Made by a program: the position numbers and the translations under genes
Shown: one piece after another, positions 33,040 through 43,860 of the stretch
How the letters are laid out: every line of letters starts with the position of its first letter
How positions within the stretch are numbered: position 1 is the stretch's first letter
The notes under the pieces: generated by a model
What the model was told of the DNA's origin: nothing
What the model saw: only the letters and a program-made list of their open reading frames with translations
The model's database searches: none
Assembly (NCBI RefSeq): GCF_050624435.1
Contig: NC_134539.1
Span: 45,478,001 to 45,542,000 of the forward strand
Source: Tenrec ecaudatus
Lineage: Eukaryota > Chordata > Mammalia > Afrosoricida > Tenrecidae
Length of the DNA stretch: 64,000 nucleotides
Reading direction: 5' to 3'

Positions 33040-33305
33040 TTCATTCATATGTCAAGACCAAGATTAAATGTCACATGCTCTGGGAAACTTGCCTCAACTT
33101 TTATTCTCCCACATAATGAATCACTTCCTGTCCTGTGCTTCAAAGCTGGCTCACTTTGCTTCCATTATAGCAAGTATCACATTGTATTGTAATTATTTGT
33201 TTACTTGGGCCTCTCATTCATTAGCCTAGGAACTCCAAAGGGCAGAGATTAACTCTTAGTCATCTCTGTAACCCTATCACTTCAGGAAGTTCACATGGGT
33301 AAATG
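33040..33305 (+). mobile_element. L2 3' end
   Basis: 'gattaaatgtcacatgctct', 'tagcctaggaactccaaagg' with gcagaga, and 'catctctgtaaccctatcac' follow L2 3'-UTR order. Confidence 0.6.
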
Positions 33306-33949
33306 TACGGGGGAATAGAAGCTAACCTGAAAAATGAATATATCATTGAATCAGTCAGTGTTTTACTCAGCGAGTACCCTGATTGGACAGAGCCACAAAC
33401 ACATGTCTGCGCCGTCAAAGCCACTGAAGCCAACATGATGCCAGACCCAGACTCAAACAATGGTGGCTTTCTTTTGATGGAGGGTCAATGTGGAATTCTG
33501 AAATCCTCTTTACATCTGAAAACACTTGGACCAGTAGACAGGGTAGATGGTCTCTGGGGCTGGACGGTTAAACTGGAATCTGCTGGACGTTTGCAAGTGC
33601 CTAGGAGAAAAAAACAGGGTCGGGGGCCTTGAGGTCCTCTGAATCTATACAACAATGGAGGTGTGGTTGCCCAGGGCCTACTGGCATCAATCGGGACACT
33701 CTACCAGCACACGTATCATCTTACTAGATTGTGAACAGTTTATGCATTTGGTAAAAAAGGGAAAGAAGAAGAAACGATGGGAAGCAGAGACTAGGCACAA
33801 GTGACAGCAAAGATGCCAATGTCGCCAGGCTTCCAGGTAAAGGTGGTGGCAGGTCACATACGCTGAGTAATATTCCCCTTGTTCCAGAGCCATTGAACAT
33901 ATATCCTCTCTAGTATGAAAGTGTCCTTGGTCCATCCCATATGGTTCAC
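33306..33949. other. unique sequence
   Basis: No repeat is recognised. The + frame at 33303-33632 (109 codons) has no domain or splice support. Confidence 0.35.
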
Positions 33950-34058
33950 CTGCAGAGCAAGGGTCTTGGCTACTCGCTAAAGTCAGGGCGAACACAAGCA
34001 AAGCCAGGGAGAGGCAGGTCTTCTGGTTCCCCAGCTCTGCTCCTTCCTCCACAGACAC
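33950..34058 (-). CDS. candidate orphan exon, antisense, very tentative
   Basis: On the - strand a pyrimidine tract ending ...cctccgccccag gives an acceptor before 34058, and the exon ends CTCTGCAG|GTGAAC, a good donor at 33949/33950. The 109-nt stretch is open in one frame, reading VSVEEGAELGNQKT, then a hydrophobic segment (SLALLVFALTLASS) and QDPCS. The hydrophobic stretch could be a signal or membrane segment. It lies inside a 163-codon open frame (33687-34178), which continues through the putative donor into sequence with no recognisable domain. No family is recognised, and chance is the main alternative. Confidence 0.15.
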
Positions 34059-34464
34059 CTGGGGCGGAGGTTGAGGAGTGTGGGTGGGGCAGACAGCCAG
34101 GGATCCCTCACAAGAGGCTAAGAATGAAAGGACAAAGGTGTGTTTGAGATGACTTTGTGCTACCTCTGGCAACATCACTTAGAAAATGGCTCAGTTTCCC
34201 TAAGGAATAAAGGAACCATGCAATGATAGATAGATGAGGGGCCTACAAACACGTTTGAGGAAAGATGGAATTCATAGGCAATTTTCCACGTGCAGTATCC
34301 TTGTATATTGCCCCTTTGGCACAGACACCCATTCAGAACATTAAACCACCTCACGGGGAGGATCATTTTTCACTTTACAACAATGGATTCTGGCAACAGT
34401 TAGTCATTGTATACAATTCAGAAAAGAGTAAGAGTTTATGACCAAATATGACAGATTAAAAAAA
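34059..34464. other. unique sequence
   Basis: No recognised gene or repeat. Confidence 0.35.
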
Positions 34465-34680
34465 AACAAACAAGTGTTAAACTCACTGCCATTGAGTTGA
34501 TGTTGACCATGGGGAACCCTGCAGGCCAGGGTAGAGCTGCCCCTTGTGGGTTTCTAAGACTGTAACCCTATAAAGGAGTAGAAAATCTTGTCTTTTTCCC
34601 TCAGAGAGGCTGGTGGTTTCAAACTGCTGACCTTCTGGTTAGCAACCCAACATATAACCACTACACTACCAGGGCTCCTG
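34465..34680 (-). mobile_element. AfroSINE, antisense, near-complete
   Basis: 'gttaaactcactgccattga' with gttgatgttgacc, 'ccctgcaggccagggtagag', 'ggctggtggtttcaaactgc', and 'ccactacactaccagggctc'. The best textbook copy in the window, with an A-rich run at its tail (34458). Confidence 0.93.
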
Positions 34681-34739
34681 GTATGGCAGTTATGGTAGGG
34701 ATTAAATTAACTGATTTTCCATTTTTGCATTTGTCTCTC

Positions 34740-34852
34740 CAGCATTATTTTGCTAAGCAAGTACTTTTTGTGGGCTCTATGCTGGGCCTTGCAGACAGAG
34801 ATGAATAAGAAAGAAAAATCAGAAACACTATTCTTAAGAACTTTCCAGTTAT
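34740..34852 (+). mobile_element. possible old dispersed repeat
   Basis: 'ctatgctgggccttgcagac' with agagatgaataagaaag resembles a widespread old mammalian repeat phrase. Family not named. Confidence 0.25.
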
Positions 34853-34854
34853 TA

Positions 34855-35022
34855 CTTAGGAACCTCGGTGGTATAATGGGTGACCTGTTGCACTGCTAAC
34901 TGCAAGATCAGTAGTTTGAACCCAACAACTGCTTTGTAGAAGAAGATGAGGCTTTCTACTCCCATAACGCCTCAGAAATCCATAGGGCATTCTACCCTAT
35001 TCTATGAGTGAGCTATTGTTTA
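34855..35022 (+). mobile_element. AfroSINE
   Basis: 'ggaacctcggtggtataatg' with ggtgacc, B-box-like 'cagtagtttgaacccaac', and 'gaagatgaggctttctactc'. Confidence 0.82.
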
Positions 35023-35394
35023 TTTCTGTTTATGAAATAAATATCACTTCTCTCTATATATATGGGGGTCCAGTAAACCATAAACCATATTATTTTTCTC
35101 TATAAATTGCCTAGCTGGCTGATTTATCAAATTAATTTTCTCCAAGTTCACAACTCATATATAAAAGAAGTTCAAAATGTCTGTGGAAAAATGGAATTGA
35201 GAAATAATGAAAATATTTTATGAAACTTTGAATTCCTTATAAACTTATAAAATAATGTTGCAAAAGAAGTGAGGAGTTGGTCAGAGATGAAGGCGCGAAT
35301 AAGCATAGAGAGTTACCACGTAGCCATCCATCAAACACTGGAAGTTCTTCTTGGGTGGAAAAAGGCAAGGCAATAAACCAAATCTTTTTTTTTA
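35023..35394. other. AT-rich unique sequence
   Basis: No recognised gene or repeat. Confidence 0.35.
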
Positions 35395-36348
35395 ATTATT
35401 AAAATTGCCTCTGTGCATTTGTATCATTCTCAGTTGTATCCAAAAAAAGATTAGGTCGGCATACTGTGATGCTCACCTTCTCAACATCGATGAAGACAAA
35501 ATGGGTACAGAAGCAAATGTGGTAAAGAAAGCTAAAGGTGTCCGGCTATCAAAAGATATAGCATCTGGGGTCTTAAAGACCTGAAGATAAGCAAGCAGCC
35601 ATCTAGCTGAGAAGCAACAAAGCCCACATGGAAGAAGCACAGCAACCTGTGTGATCATGAGGTGTCGATGGAATCAGGTATCGTGCATCAATGAGCCAGA
35701 ACAAAAATCATACCAATGTGCATGGGAGGTGGGGGCAGGGGCACATGGTGGCAGATTGGAGACCCAAAGCCCAATCTGTAGACAATTGAACATCCCCTTA
35801 CAGAAGGGCCACAAGGAAGAGATGAGCCATTCAGGGCACAGCATAGCACCGATGAAACATGCAACTTTTTTTCTACTTATTTAATGCTTCCTCCCCCCAT
35901 TATGACCTCAATTCTACCTTACAAATATAACGAGACTAGAACACATACACTGCTACAGTTAAGAGCCTGAAACACAGGGAGTCCAGGACAGATGCGCCCC
36001 TCAGGTCCAATAATGAGAATAGAGATACCAAGAGGGTAGAGAGGAGAAATGGGAAATCAATCACAAGGATCGACATATAACCTCCTCCCAGGGGGACGAA
36101 CAACAGATAAGTGGGTGAAGGGAGACAGCAAACGATGTAAGATATGAAAAAAAATTATAATTTATCAAGGGTTCAGAAGGGAGGGAGGATGGGGAAAGGA
36201 GGAAAACATGAGGAGCTTATATCAAGGACTCAAGTAGAAACCAAATGCTTTGAAAATGATGGTGGTAACATATGTACAAATGTTTTTGACACAATGGATG
36301 ATATATGGATTGTGGTAAGATCCTCCAATAAAAGCATTTAATTTTAAA
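35395..36348 (+). mobile_element. LINE (tenrec L1-like) 3' UTR, single-unit form
   Basis: Colinear with the right half of the 13.8-16.1 kb insertion: 'tgtgatgctcaccttctcaa', 'ggctatcaaaagatatagca', 'gagaagcaacaaagcccac', 'ctgtagacaattgaacatcc', G/A-rich 'gggagggaggatgggg', and an end at 'ccaataaaagcatttaattt'. It carries one copy of the unit that is duplicated at 14965-15462. I could not find a clear target-site duplication. Confidence 0.9.
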
Positions 36349-38329
36349 AAGTGGGGGCGGGGGGAAGAGATTAGCATCTGTTCACAATAAGACCCAGACA
36401 CAGGACAAGTTCCCTAAAAAGTAAACAGTAAGGCAGAGCCAAAGGAATGAGGGAAAAGCAAAAATTTGGGAACTTCACCAAACAGTTGATAGGTGAATGA
36501 CGAGTGCACCAAAACAATCATTGTGGAATGATACATATCTCAATAGAGCATACCGGGCATTGATTCTGCAAGACCACACTTGGCCACCTACCAACAGTTC
36601 AACAATCTCGGTACAGCTGTCCTCTGCTTCCTCAGACACCATTTGTTTTCCAACATACGTCCTTGGGTTCTAAGTGTGCCTGGGGTAGAGTCCAGTACAC
36701 CCAGTGGAGTTTCCGCATGGGCTCTCAATGATATGGCCTTTGGAGCATGCCATGTGCATTCCACAGCACCCAGTGTGGGTCCCCAGGATACACCCAGAAG
36801 ACTGGGTCAATATGGCCCATTTGATGCACACCACCAAAAACACTCCCAACACCCCTAGTATCCTCCAAAGCATTTTCTGTTATTCTTCCCCCAACAGAAG
36901 GTCGGTCCTCTCTCTTTTCCAACCAACAGACATGCATTTGTGTTGCCCCAGGCGTGTTTGTTCCCTTTCCCCTCTCCTGAGTTGCTTTCCCCATCAGTAT
37001 CCCTCATCCCTCTGACAGGGCTGTCTACCTGTCCGGGGTAGAGGGGCCATGATGTCAAGGAGCCCAGGAAAGAAAAGGATGTTTGGAAACTTTGGTAGCA
37101 ATTGTAACATTCTGTTTGATGTGATTGAACTATGGGATGGTATGATATATGTATTAACTCCCAATGCATCATCAATTTTTAAAAATCATTTGCTTACAGC
37201 TAATGCAAAAACAAATTGCACATGGCTGCTTCAGGTGACACTGGAGGCAAAAGGCTGAGTATGTAATATTCAGGAGCTCAGCAGTGAAGGAAAGGGATGA
37301 GATCCGAATGAGCAACCTTCACATCAGCCCATTGTGACTGAGTGGTTCATAGAACGTAGCAGTAACAGCACGCACTGCATGTCCCCTGAGCACACCCCTG
37401 TAGATGGCCATTGGCTTTCAGCCAAGGTTCACTGTGATTGTAGGACGGGTGTTGAGTATTCTCAATATCACCCTTGCAGAAGAGAAAAGCTATACTATTC
37501 TCTTGTTTCAGCTGTCCTTCCTAAATCCGCTTCATTTATTTAGAATTTAAAGAGAGACAAAGAAAGAAACCTAGAAGACGGTCTGAAATGTAGCCCTTGA
37601 GTGGAGTGGATGCCTGTGTTTGTTCAAGTCACCTTTTGCAAACAGTTCCTCTACCTCAACAGTCAAAAGATCAGCAAGTTACCTGAGGACCCTAGAAGCA
37701 AGATAGAAAGAGTACATGGAATGTTCCTAATTATTGGTCATATATTTGTATCTGAGCACCGAGGCTTGCTTCTGCAGCAGCCCTTTCTGAAGCAAAAGAT
37801 CCAAATCTGATACGACTGGGTCAATTTAAAGGACTCATTATCTGTATCAAAGTTTTAACTAAAGTGCATGGAGGATTATTCAAGGTTACTGAATACACTG
37901 GCCCTGCCCTTACGTAGCCATCCCTATCAATAACATGAAATCTGCCCCCCACCCAAACCTCCAGGATTTGGAAAGAGCTGTAGAGAATACCGGGGTTCTG
38001 CTAAGATGCCTACGCTTGCTGATTTGCTTCTCTCTGATCTTAAGTCATATCATGAAGAACAAAAAGAGAAAATGCTGTGGCTTAAGAACTCCCCAATAAA
38101 GTCTATTTCTTAAGGAGGAGGAGAAACCATAAAATCTGTAAAAGATTTTTTATAGACAAATTGTTACTAAGCATAACCACACTCCTGAAACACATGGATG
38201 GTCTTGAGATACAGGGTGCCACTGGAGTGTAGCCAAGACTTCAGATGCTGTGAGGATTGGCCATTATCCTTGCCAGACAAGCTTGTCCATCTTCCCATCA
38301 GTTGCAAGACATGTAATAAAAACAGGCTG
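36349..38329. other. unique sequence, 2.0 kb
   Basis: No repeat family is recognised. Overlapping frames on both strands at 36580-37260 (up to 106 codons) have no splice or domain support. It could be an unrecognised transposon or LTR, or genuine single-copy DNA. Confidence 0.35.
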
Positions 38330-38740
38330 GGTTAATTTAGGCTTGTTTTATGGACTGCTCCACGGGGCCTCAACTGGGTAAGGCTGCAAGACCTAGCCGT
38401 GCATGGCAAATGGCTCCGCAGATGGTTTCAGTTTAGATAGGGGCTGTCAAGGGTTTGGTGCGAACAGCTCTTGCAAACCAGCATAAAGTGAACAGCTTGC
38501 ACGGTGGCGGGGAGAAGCGTATGTAATTGGAAACAGTAGCCATCTACAATGGGGCCACGTTTTCAATCTTTATCAGCGTGGCTCCCGTTTCGTAAAAGAG
38601 GGTTGATTAACCAAATGTGTTCTCGGCGGTGCTGAATCCAATATTTAGGATGTTTGGTAGCATCCCGGGAGGGTGTTGGGCCTGGCTGTCCTGCTGTATT
38701 AATTAAGGATGTCTGGGACCCCCGGCAACAATGAGGCCAT
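38330..38740. other. repeat-free block, candidate conserved non-coding element
   Basis: About 400 bp of complex, repeat-free sequence with retained CpGs ('gagaagcgtatgtaattgg', 'gtttcgtaaaagaggg', 'ttctcggcggtgctg'). Homeodomain-type words are GGTTGATTAACC (38601-38612) and TATTAATTAA (38697-38706). The enhancer-like role is inferred from texture only. Confidence 0.3.
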
Positions 38741-39204
38741 CAGACAAAGAAAGAACATTCCCAAAGAGCCCCATCTGCAAGCTGAAATATGAAATGGCTG
38801 GAGTGACGGTGGCGGCAAAGGCTAGGTCCTTCAGGTAAACTGTTCACATGTATTGAAATTCCAAACAAGGGATCCGAATGGGTCCTCCCAGTAGAACACA
38901 GGAAAACATAATATTTTTTGTGGACAGTCACAGAGAGGGTGTGTGAAAGTCTGCAGCACATCAGTGAGCCACAGGCTAGGACTCTGGACCTCAAGAGCAT
39001 GTGGTAAGAGAAAGAGAGGGCCATTTCCCAGAACGAGAGTGAAATGAGAACATTCACTGAGGCTAAGACATCCACTGGGCCACAGGGTTACCATAAACAT
39101 TGTAGCAAATGGGCTTTCAGTCTTCATAAAATAGTATCCTGTAACTATCAGCTCCCTGGCCTTGTGGTGTGCTGGGGATGTAAAGATCAATGAGATGTAA
39201 GCAA
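38741..39204. other. unique sequence
   Basis: Overlapping antisense frames (129 and 111 codons at 38740-39220) have no splice or domain support. No repeat is seen. Confidence 0.35.
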
Positions 39205-39400
39205 AACAAAACAAAATCACTTTGTTGCTATTGAGTCAGACCCGATTTATGACAACGCCATGTGTTGCGAATTGGAAATGCTCCTTCAGGTTTGCTTGGC
39301 TGGAACCATGGAAGCAGATGGCCAAGCCATTCTTGCCCAGTGCTGGAGAAATGTTCTCCAACTAGCAATTTTTAGGCAAGTAGTCCAGCACACAATAAGG
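39205..39400 (-). mobile_element. AfroSINE, antisense, old
   Basis: 'ttgttgctattgagtcagac' and 'agcagatggccaagccattc' in family order. The head is degraded. Confidence 0.6.
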
Positions 39401-40194
39401 CAAGGTTGAGTCTAACTGCTTCTCCTGGACAATTGTCGCTTGTGACTCCTAGACATCCTCGGATCCAGGAGCACTTCTGTGGGGACATTTCTGCTCGCTC
39501 TCACCACTGCCTCGTTCTCACCGGAGGCTTGCAGTGTGCCCTGTATTTGTTCCTGGGACTGGAAGGTTTGCCTTTTCAGTGTACTGGATGAAAATTAGAT
39601 GAATTATTTACGAAACTGTACATACCATTCCTGTTCCTGGTAGGTGGCAGGTAGAATGGAGTCCAGGTTGGGGTTTCCTGGTCCCGCTATAAAGTGTAGG
39701 ATGTGGGAGGACCAAGCCTAGGTAAGGACAGAGGACCCAGCCCTTTGTAGGCCAGGGCAAGCACTGCTGCCATGGCCTCAGCAGAGAGCATTCTGAAAGC
39801 AACACGGCCCAGATCCCCAGCGCCTGTCACCTAGCCCGTGCTTTCCCACCATGGCCCGGGCTGCCCTGCCACTGTCCTCTTTAGGTCTCAGTAAGGGCCT
39901 CAGCTGCCCTGCTGGAGGTCCATTGGCAAGGAGGGCTGGGACTCGGGGGCTGCTCACCGATAGCGTGGGTTTTTCTGATACGAGGGTGCTATCTCCTAAG
40001 TCAATTTCCTCCGTGATAACAGTTGCCCCACGCAAACGGCCCATGAAGGAGTCATTTTTTCCTCTGGCTGCTTCCCCAGCCGGGCTCAGCTTTTGGGCAA
40101 AGTCTGGACTGTTGACGTGACAAGGTTGCCCCAGTGCTTGAGCCACATGTACCCACTGGAGAGACTCTCACAGGACACTGGTAGCCCTGGTCCA
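39401..40194. other. GC-richer unique sequence, 0.8 kb
   Basis: No repeat is recognised. Both strands carry frames of about 90-120 codons at 39778-40146 without splice or homology support. Confidence 0.35.
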
Positions 40195-40305
40195 ACACCT
40201 TCATTGACAGATGAGGAAACTGGGGTCCGGGGAAAGACTTCTTAAAGATGCCACAGAAATTTACCAGCAGTAAGGGGAGGAGCTGGGACTTTGGGTCCTC
40301 TCCTA
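40195..40305 (+). mobile_element. MIR core
   Basis: 'attgacagatgaggaaactg' with gggtccgggg. Confidence 0.55.
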
Positions 40306-40424
40306 TAGGACTCACCAATGTGCTGAGTCCCCAGAAGAAACAGACAATGAGAGAAACAGAGCACCCTCTGAACCCAGCTTGAGACAGGGCAAGAGTCAGG
40401 CTGGGTCTTTGGGTAGTAATTGTC

Positions 40425-40570
40425 TGCTAGAATCTCCTGTCACCCAAAGGTGCCTGTAGACTCGGCTGTGTGAGTGGGAGAGTCACTTAACCTCTCTGTG
40501 TCTCTGAAAGAACAATGAGCATGAGGATGCTTCTCCTACTGTCCTTGCCCTTGAGGAGATAGTCAGTGAG
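40425..40570 (+). mobile_element. MIR fragment
   Basis: 'gagagtcacttaacctctct' with gtgtctctgaaag. Confidence 0.5.
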
Positions 40571-40694
40571 TAAGAAAGGTATAGGCCTCCAGGTTACGAA
40601 TGAAAAACATTCATAACTGACAGTGTTTAAGTCAAATTTGCAGCAAACCAGTCTGTTTCCCATTTAGTCTTACTTTACACAATGGTTTTTTAGC

Positions 40695-40815
40695 CCAAAT
40701 TCAGTGGTTCAAACTCATCAGTCGCTCTGAAGCTGTCTGCTTTATAATCTTGGAAATTCAGTTTCAGGTTGCTATGAGTCTGAATGGCATTGGGTTTGGT
40801 TGAGTTCGTGCAAGT
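40695..40815 (+). mobile_element. AfroSINE, partial
   Basis: B-box-like 'cagtggttcaaactcatc' and tail 'gttgctatgagtctgaatgg' with cattgggtttggtt. Confidence 0.55.
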
Positions 40816-41284
40816 AAAGAATCAACGCCCTGTCACTGATCAAACGGCCGCATGTGCTCTAAGTGACAGTGTAGGGGATCGAGAATGTTTTGCCAGCAGG
40901 GATTGGCTCAATTGTTTCAAAGTGAGGACCAGTAGGTTGGGGTTAATTCCACCTCATAGTGACCCTGCGTGCAACAGGCTGACACACTGCCCAGGCCTGA
41001 GTCATCCTCACAGCTGCCTTATGTCTGAGCCCAGCAGTGTGGCCACTGGATGCATCTATTCTGCCAGTGTCTCCCTCTTTCTCACTGCCCTTCAACTTCA
41101 TTCACCAAGCATGACGTCCTCGGGCAGGACCAGGCCCTCCAAAGGACATGGAAGTCTAGTCATTCTTGCTTCTGGCTGGAAGACAGATTTGTTGGTTATT
41201 TGGCAGTCCATGGTACATTCATATTATTTGCCAGCACCATAATCCAAACGCTTCCATTCTTCTTTAGACTTTAAGACAAGAATT
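40816..41284. other. unique sequence
   Basis: The 152-codon + frame at 40784-41242 begins in the SINE tail and has no domain. Not a gene. A short SINE-tail-like piece lies near 40937-40975. Confidence 0.35.
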
Positions 41285-41522
41285 GACTATAAACCAGATT
41301 TGCATAACCTCATGAACTAATGTACTGCAAGCCTCTGTCTTCCTGATTTTGTATGTCTTCTCTTTTATGAAGATACCAGCCACTCTTCTTCAAGATGACC
41401 TCCTAGTAACCTAACTGATAACATCTTCAAAGACCCTATATCCAAACTGGGTTACATTCATAGGTACAGAGGACAGGATTTCAGCATTTCTTTTCAAGGG
41501 GACACAATTAAATCCATAACAG
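41285..41522 (+). mobile_element. ancient mammalian repeat 3' end, family not named
   Basis: 'gaccctatatccaaactggg' with ttacattc, and 'ggggacacaattaaatccat' with aacag, is a highly characteristic terminal phrase of an old dispersed repeat. Confidence 0.45.
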
Positions 41523-41589
41523 ATATCCTCCAGATAATACAAACATAGCAACACAAGGACCCAGAAGTCCAAGAGGAGGAGATCCAAAA

Positions 41590-41778
41590 ATAAATAAATA
41601 AACTCACTGTCATTGGGTTAATTCTGATTCTAATGACCCTCTAGAGAATTTCCAAGATGGCAAATCTTAATGCAAGTAGCCTGCCTCATCGTTCTCCCTT
41701 GGAGCAGCTGGTAGGTCTGAACCACTGACCTTATGAATAGCAGTCTAATATCTAACCCACCTTGACACCAAGGCTCCT
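41590..41778 (-). mobile_element. AfroSINE, antisense
   Basis: 'aactcactgtcattgggtta' with attctgattc, 'ttctcccttggagcagctgg' and 'ttgacaccaaggctcc'. Confidence 0.8.
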
Positions 41779-41999
41779 TGATGATCATATAGAAAAACCA
41801 AAGGTCTTGCGGGACCAGACATGAAGTCAGAATAGGTGACAAGGTCCATACTACATGTCTTATCATTAGCCAAGAGCACACAAGAGTTCATCTCACACTT
41901 GTTGATCTCTTTTTAAGAAATTCAGCCAAACCTAATAGTGTGAAACAGCAATCCCAAGCAAATCTGAGTAGAAGTATTTATCAGAAATTTACTTCACAG

Positions 42000-42180
42000 T
42001 GTGTTTCAAAGTCCCTAGGGAGGGAGCCGGGATCAGCTCTTGGCATACGGAGCCTACATCGTGTTAGAATCACTTGTTCTAGATAGTTGTGCTTCAATTG
42101 ATAATATGTTAGCATGGATCTAATTACAAGTCTCAAATGTGAATTCAATAATTCCCAACAGATCCGTCTGCTATCTTCAA
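42000..42180. repeat. left copy of a diverged local duplication
   Basis: Shares order with 42690-42852: cctag(gg/ag)ag..., gtgttRga..., 'tctaga', 'ataatatgttagcatggatct' against ataatatagtagcatggatct, 'aagtctcaaatgtgaa' against 'gagtctcaagtatgaa', then caacagatcc. Offset about 670-690 bp. Confidence 0.5.
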
Positions 42181-42689
42181 AAGTCAAAGGTACAAATATG
42201 GATTTAAAGAAGTATGTGGAGCTTTGGACAGGATAAATATATAATTCATAATTATCTGTACTGATGAGCAATCTTGGCAGGCTCACTCCTGATTCTGTGT
42301 GCCACAAGATAGTCAAAAAGTCAAAACAGGTTTTTCCATTGAAGATCTCCTATTTCATTTGTCACTTCCCCATGGAGGTCAGCTCTGAGTCTAGCATCCA
42401 CCCCAAATCTCTCTGTTTCTCTGCGAATCTACTAATTGGCTTATTTTGGAGGAGGAGAAATAGTTGAGCATCTTACAACAATTTATCAATTACAGTATCT
42501 TCCAATCAAGATGGTAGACATATTGTTGGTGTTTGGGGAGATAAAATATGATAAAAGTAAACTAGCTCTTTGAAAAAAAAATTAAACAGTGAATAAATTG
42601 ACAGGAAATCAAAATTGACCTAGGAAGTCAGCCCACATAAGTTGGTTTTACTCATTATTTATTTCACTGAATACCAAGAGTAGTGTAGA

Positions 42690-42852
42690 TGTAATTCAAA
42701 TTTCCTAGAGATGAGGAATTGAAAATTGGCAGGAGAAGCCCACAAGGTGTTGATGGTTATGTTTTCTAGACATTTATGTTCAAATGAATAATATAGTAGC
42801 ATGGATCTGAGTCTCAAGTATGAAATTTTAAATTTTCAACAGATCCTTGTAC
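42690..42852. repeat. right copy of a diverged local duplication
   Basis: Partner of 42000-42180. It ends shortly before the LINE insertion site at 42859. The two copies could be members of an unrecognised dispersed repeat. Confidence 0.5.
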
Positions 42853-42858
42853 ATTTTA

Positions 42859-43083
42859 AACTCACTCAACATTTTAAAAATCATTTTATTGGGGCTCATA
42901 CAACTCTTATCACAATCCATAAACACATCAATCGAGTAAAGCACACTTATACATCCGTTGCCCTCATCATTCACAAAATTCGCCTTCCACTTGGGTTCCT
43001 GGAATCAGATCATTTTCCGTTTTTCTCTCCCTTTCCCTTCCTGCTCCCCCTCCCTCATGAACCCTTAACTCACTCAACATTTA
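42859..43083 (-). mobile_element. LINE 3' end with perfect 16-bp target-site duplication
   Basis: aactcactcaacattt flanks the insert at 42859-42874 and 43068-43083. The insert (42875-43067) is the antisense tenrec-type LINE 3' end ('aatcattttattggggctca' to 'ccctccctcatgaaccc'). The right flank attt|aatg fits the L1 endonuclease site. Only 193 bp were copied. Confidence 0.92.
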
Positions 43084-43304
43084 ATGAGCTTCACTGTGTG
43101 CCAGGTACTCATGGTGTCCATTAAGTACTGAAGAAGTGACTCAAATTAAAATTTGAGCAGCATGTCGAAAAAACGAATTTATAACCATATTATGCAAAAT
43201 TATAATAGAAAGCACCCTGTCAATTTGTAATCAGCTTTCAGACTGCTCAGCTGTCACTTGCCCCAGGAAAACTGTTTTCGGCCCAACAAATGACTAACTC
43301 GTGT

Positions 43305-43375
43305 ATACATACATTTACTGTGTATACACTGTGTATACATACATACATGAGTTATATATACATTTACTGTGGGGT
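43305..43375. repeat. imperfect TATACATACA repeat
   Basis: 'acatttactgtgtatacac' and related units recur within 70 bp. Local microsatellite expansion. Confidence 0.7.
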
Positions 43376-43454
43376 CTGAAGTGGCACCCACAGGTTGGCT
43401 ACCAACCCCCCCAGGAGTTCTCTGGAAGACAAGGCCTACCAATCCACTTCCAAA

Positions 43455-43548
43455 AGGCCATGACCTTGAAAGCAGTGTGGTGCTCAGCTCTGCAACTCAC
43501 GGTGTCAACAGCGGTCAAAATACTGTGGCGTGACAGCAACTAACAACA
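43455..43548 (+). mobile_element. AfroSINE/BovB-type tail fragment
   Basis: 'cgtgacagcaactaacaac' ends like both the SINE and BovB tails. Confidence 0.45.
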
Positions 43549-43803
43549 ATATACATTTATGAGTCTGCTATCTTCGAATTATTGCTTACACATCCAACCC
43601 CTTTCTAAAACAAGGACTTTTTTTCATTTTTGTTTGCAGCAAATGGACTGCAGATGCAAAGATGAAGGGAATAGCGTTTTCTTAGTTGTTTTAAGTATAA
43701 TGAGGGTGTGTCCCAGGAAAAGGCAGATCTGCAGAGTATAGAGACAGTGAGGAAGGAGCTGAGAGACCAACAAATATTAGAGCCAGATAACATGAACATG
43801 GAG

Positions 43804-43860
43804 GAGCGCTATGAGTTGGGATTGACTCCGCGGAAGTGATTTGTTGGTTGTTTGTTTTCT
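43804..43860 (+). mobile_element. AfroSINE tail fragment
   Basis: 'gcgctatgagttgggattga' with ctccgcggaag. Confidence 0.45.

Noticed and set aside
32599-33048. 149-codon - frame rich in Lys/Arg
   Set aside because: Its basic region is the reverse complement of a TTC/CTCC tract, and the rest is an antisense SINE.
33687-34178. 163-codon - frame as a single-exon secreted protein
   Set aside because: The hydrophobic stretch is internal, not at the start. The start codon has no support, and the C-terminal third is Phe/Cys-rich non-domain sequence. Only the shorter spliced-exon reading is kept as a weak candidate.
40784-41242. 152-codon + frame
   Set aside because: Begins inside a SINE tail and shows no domain. 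Consistent with chance in moderately GC sequence.
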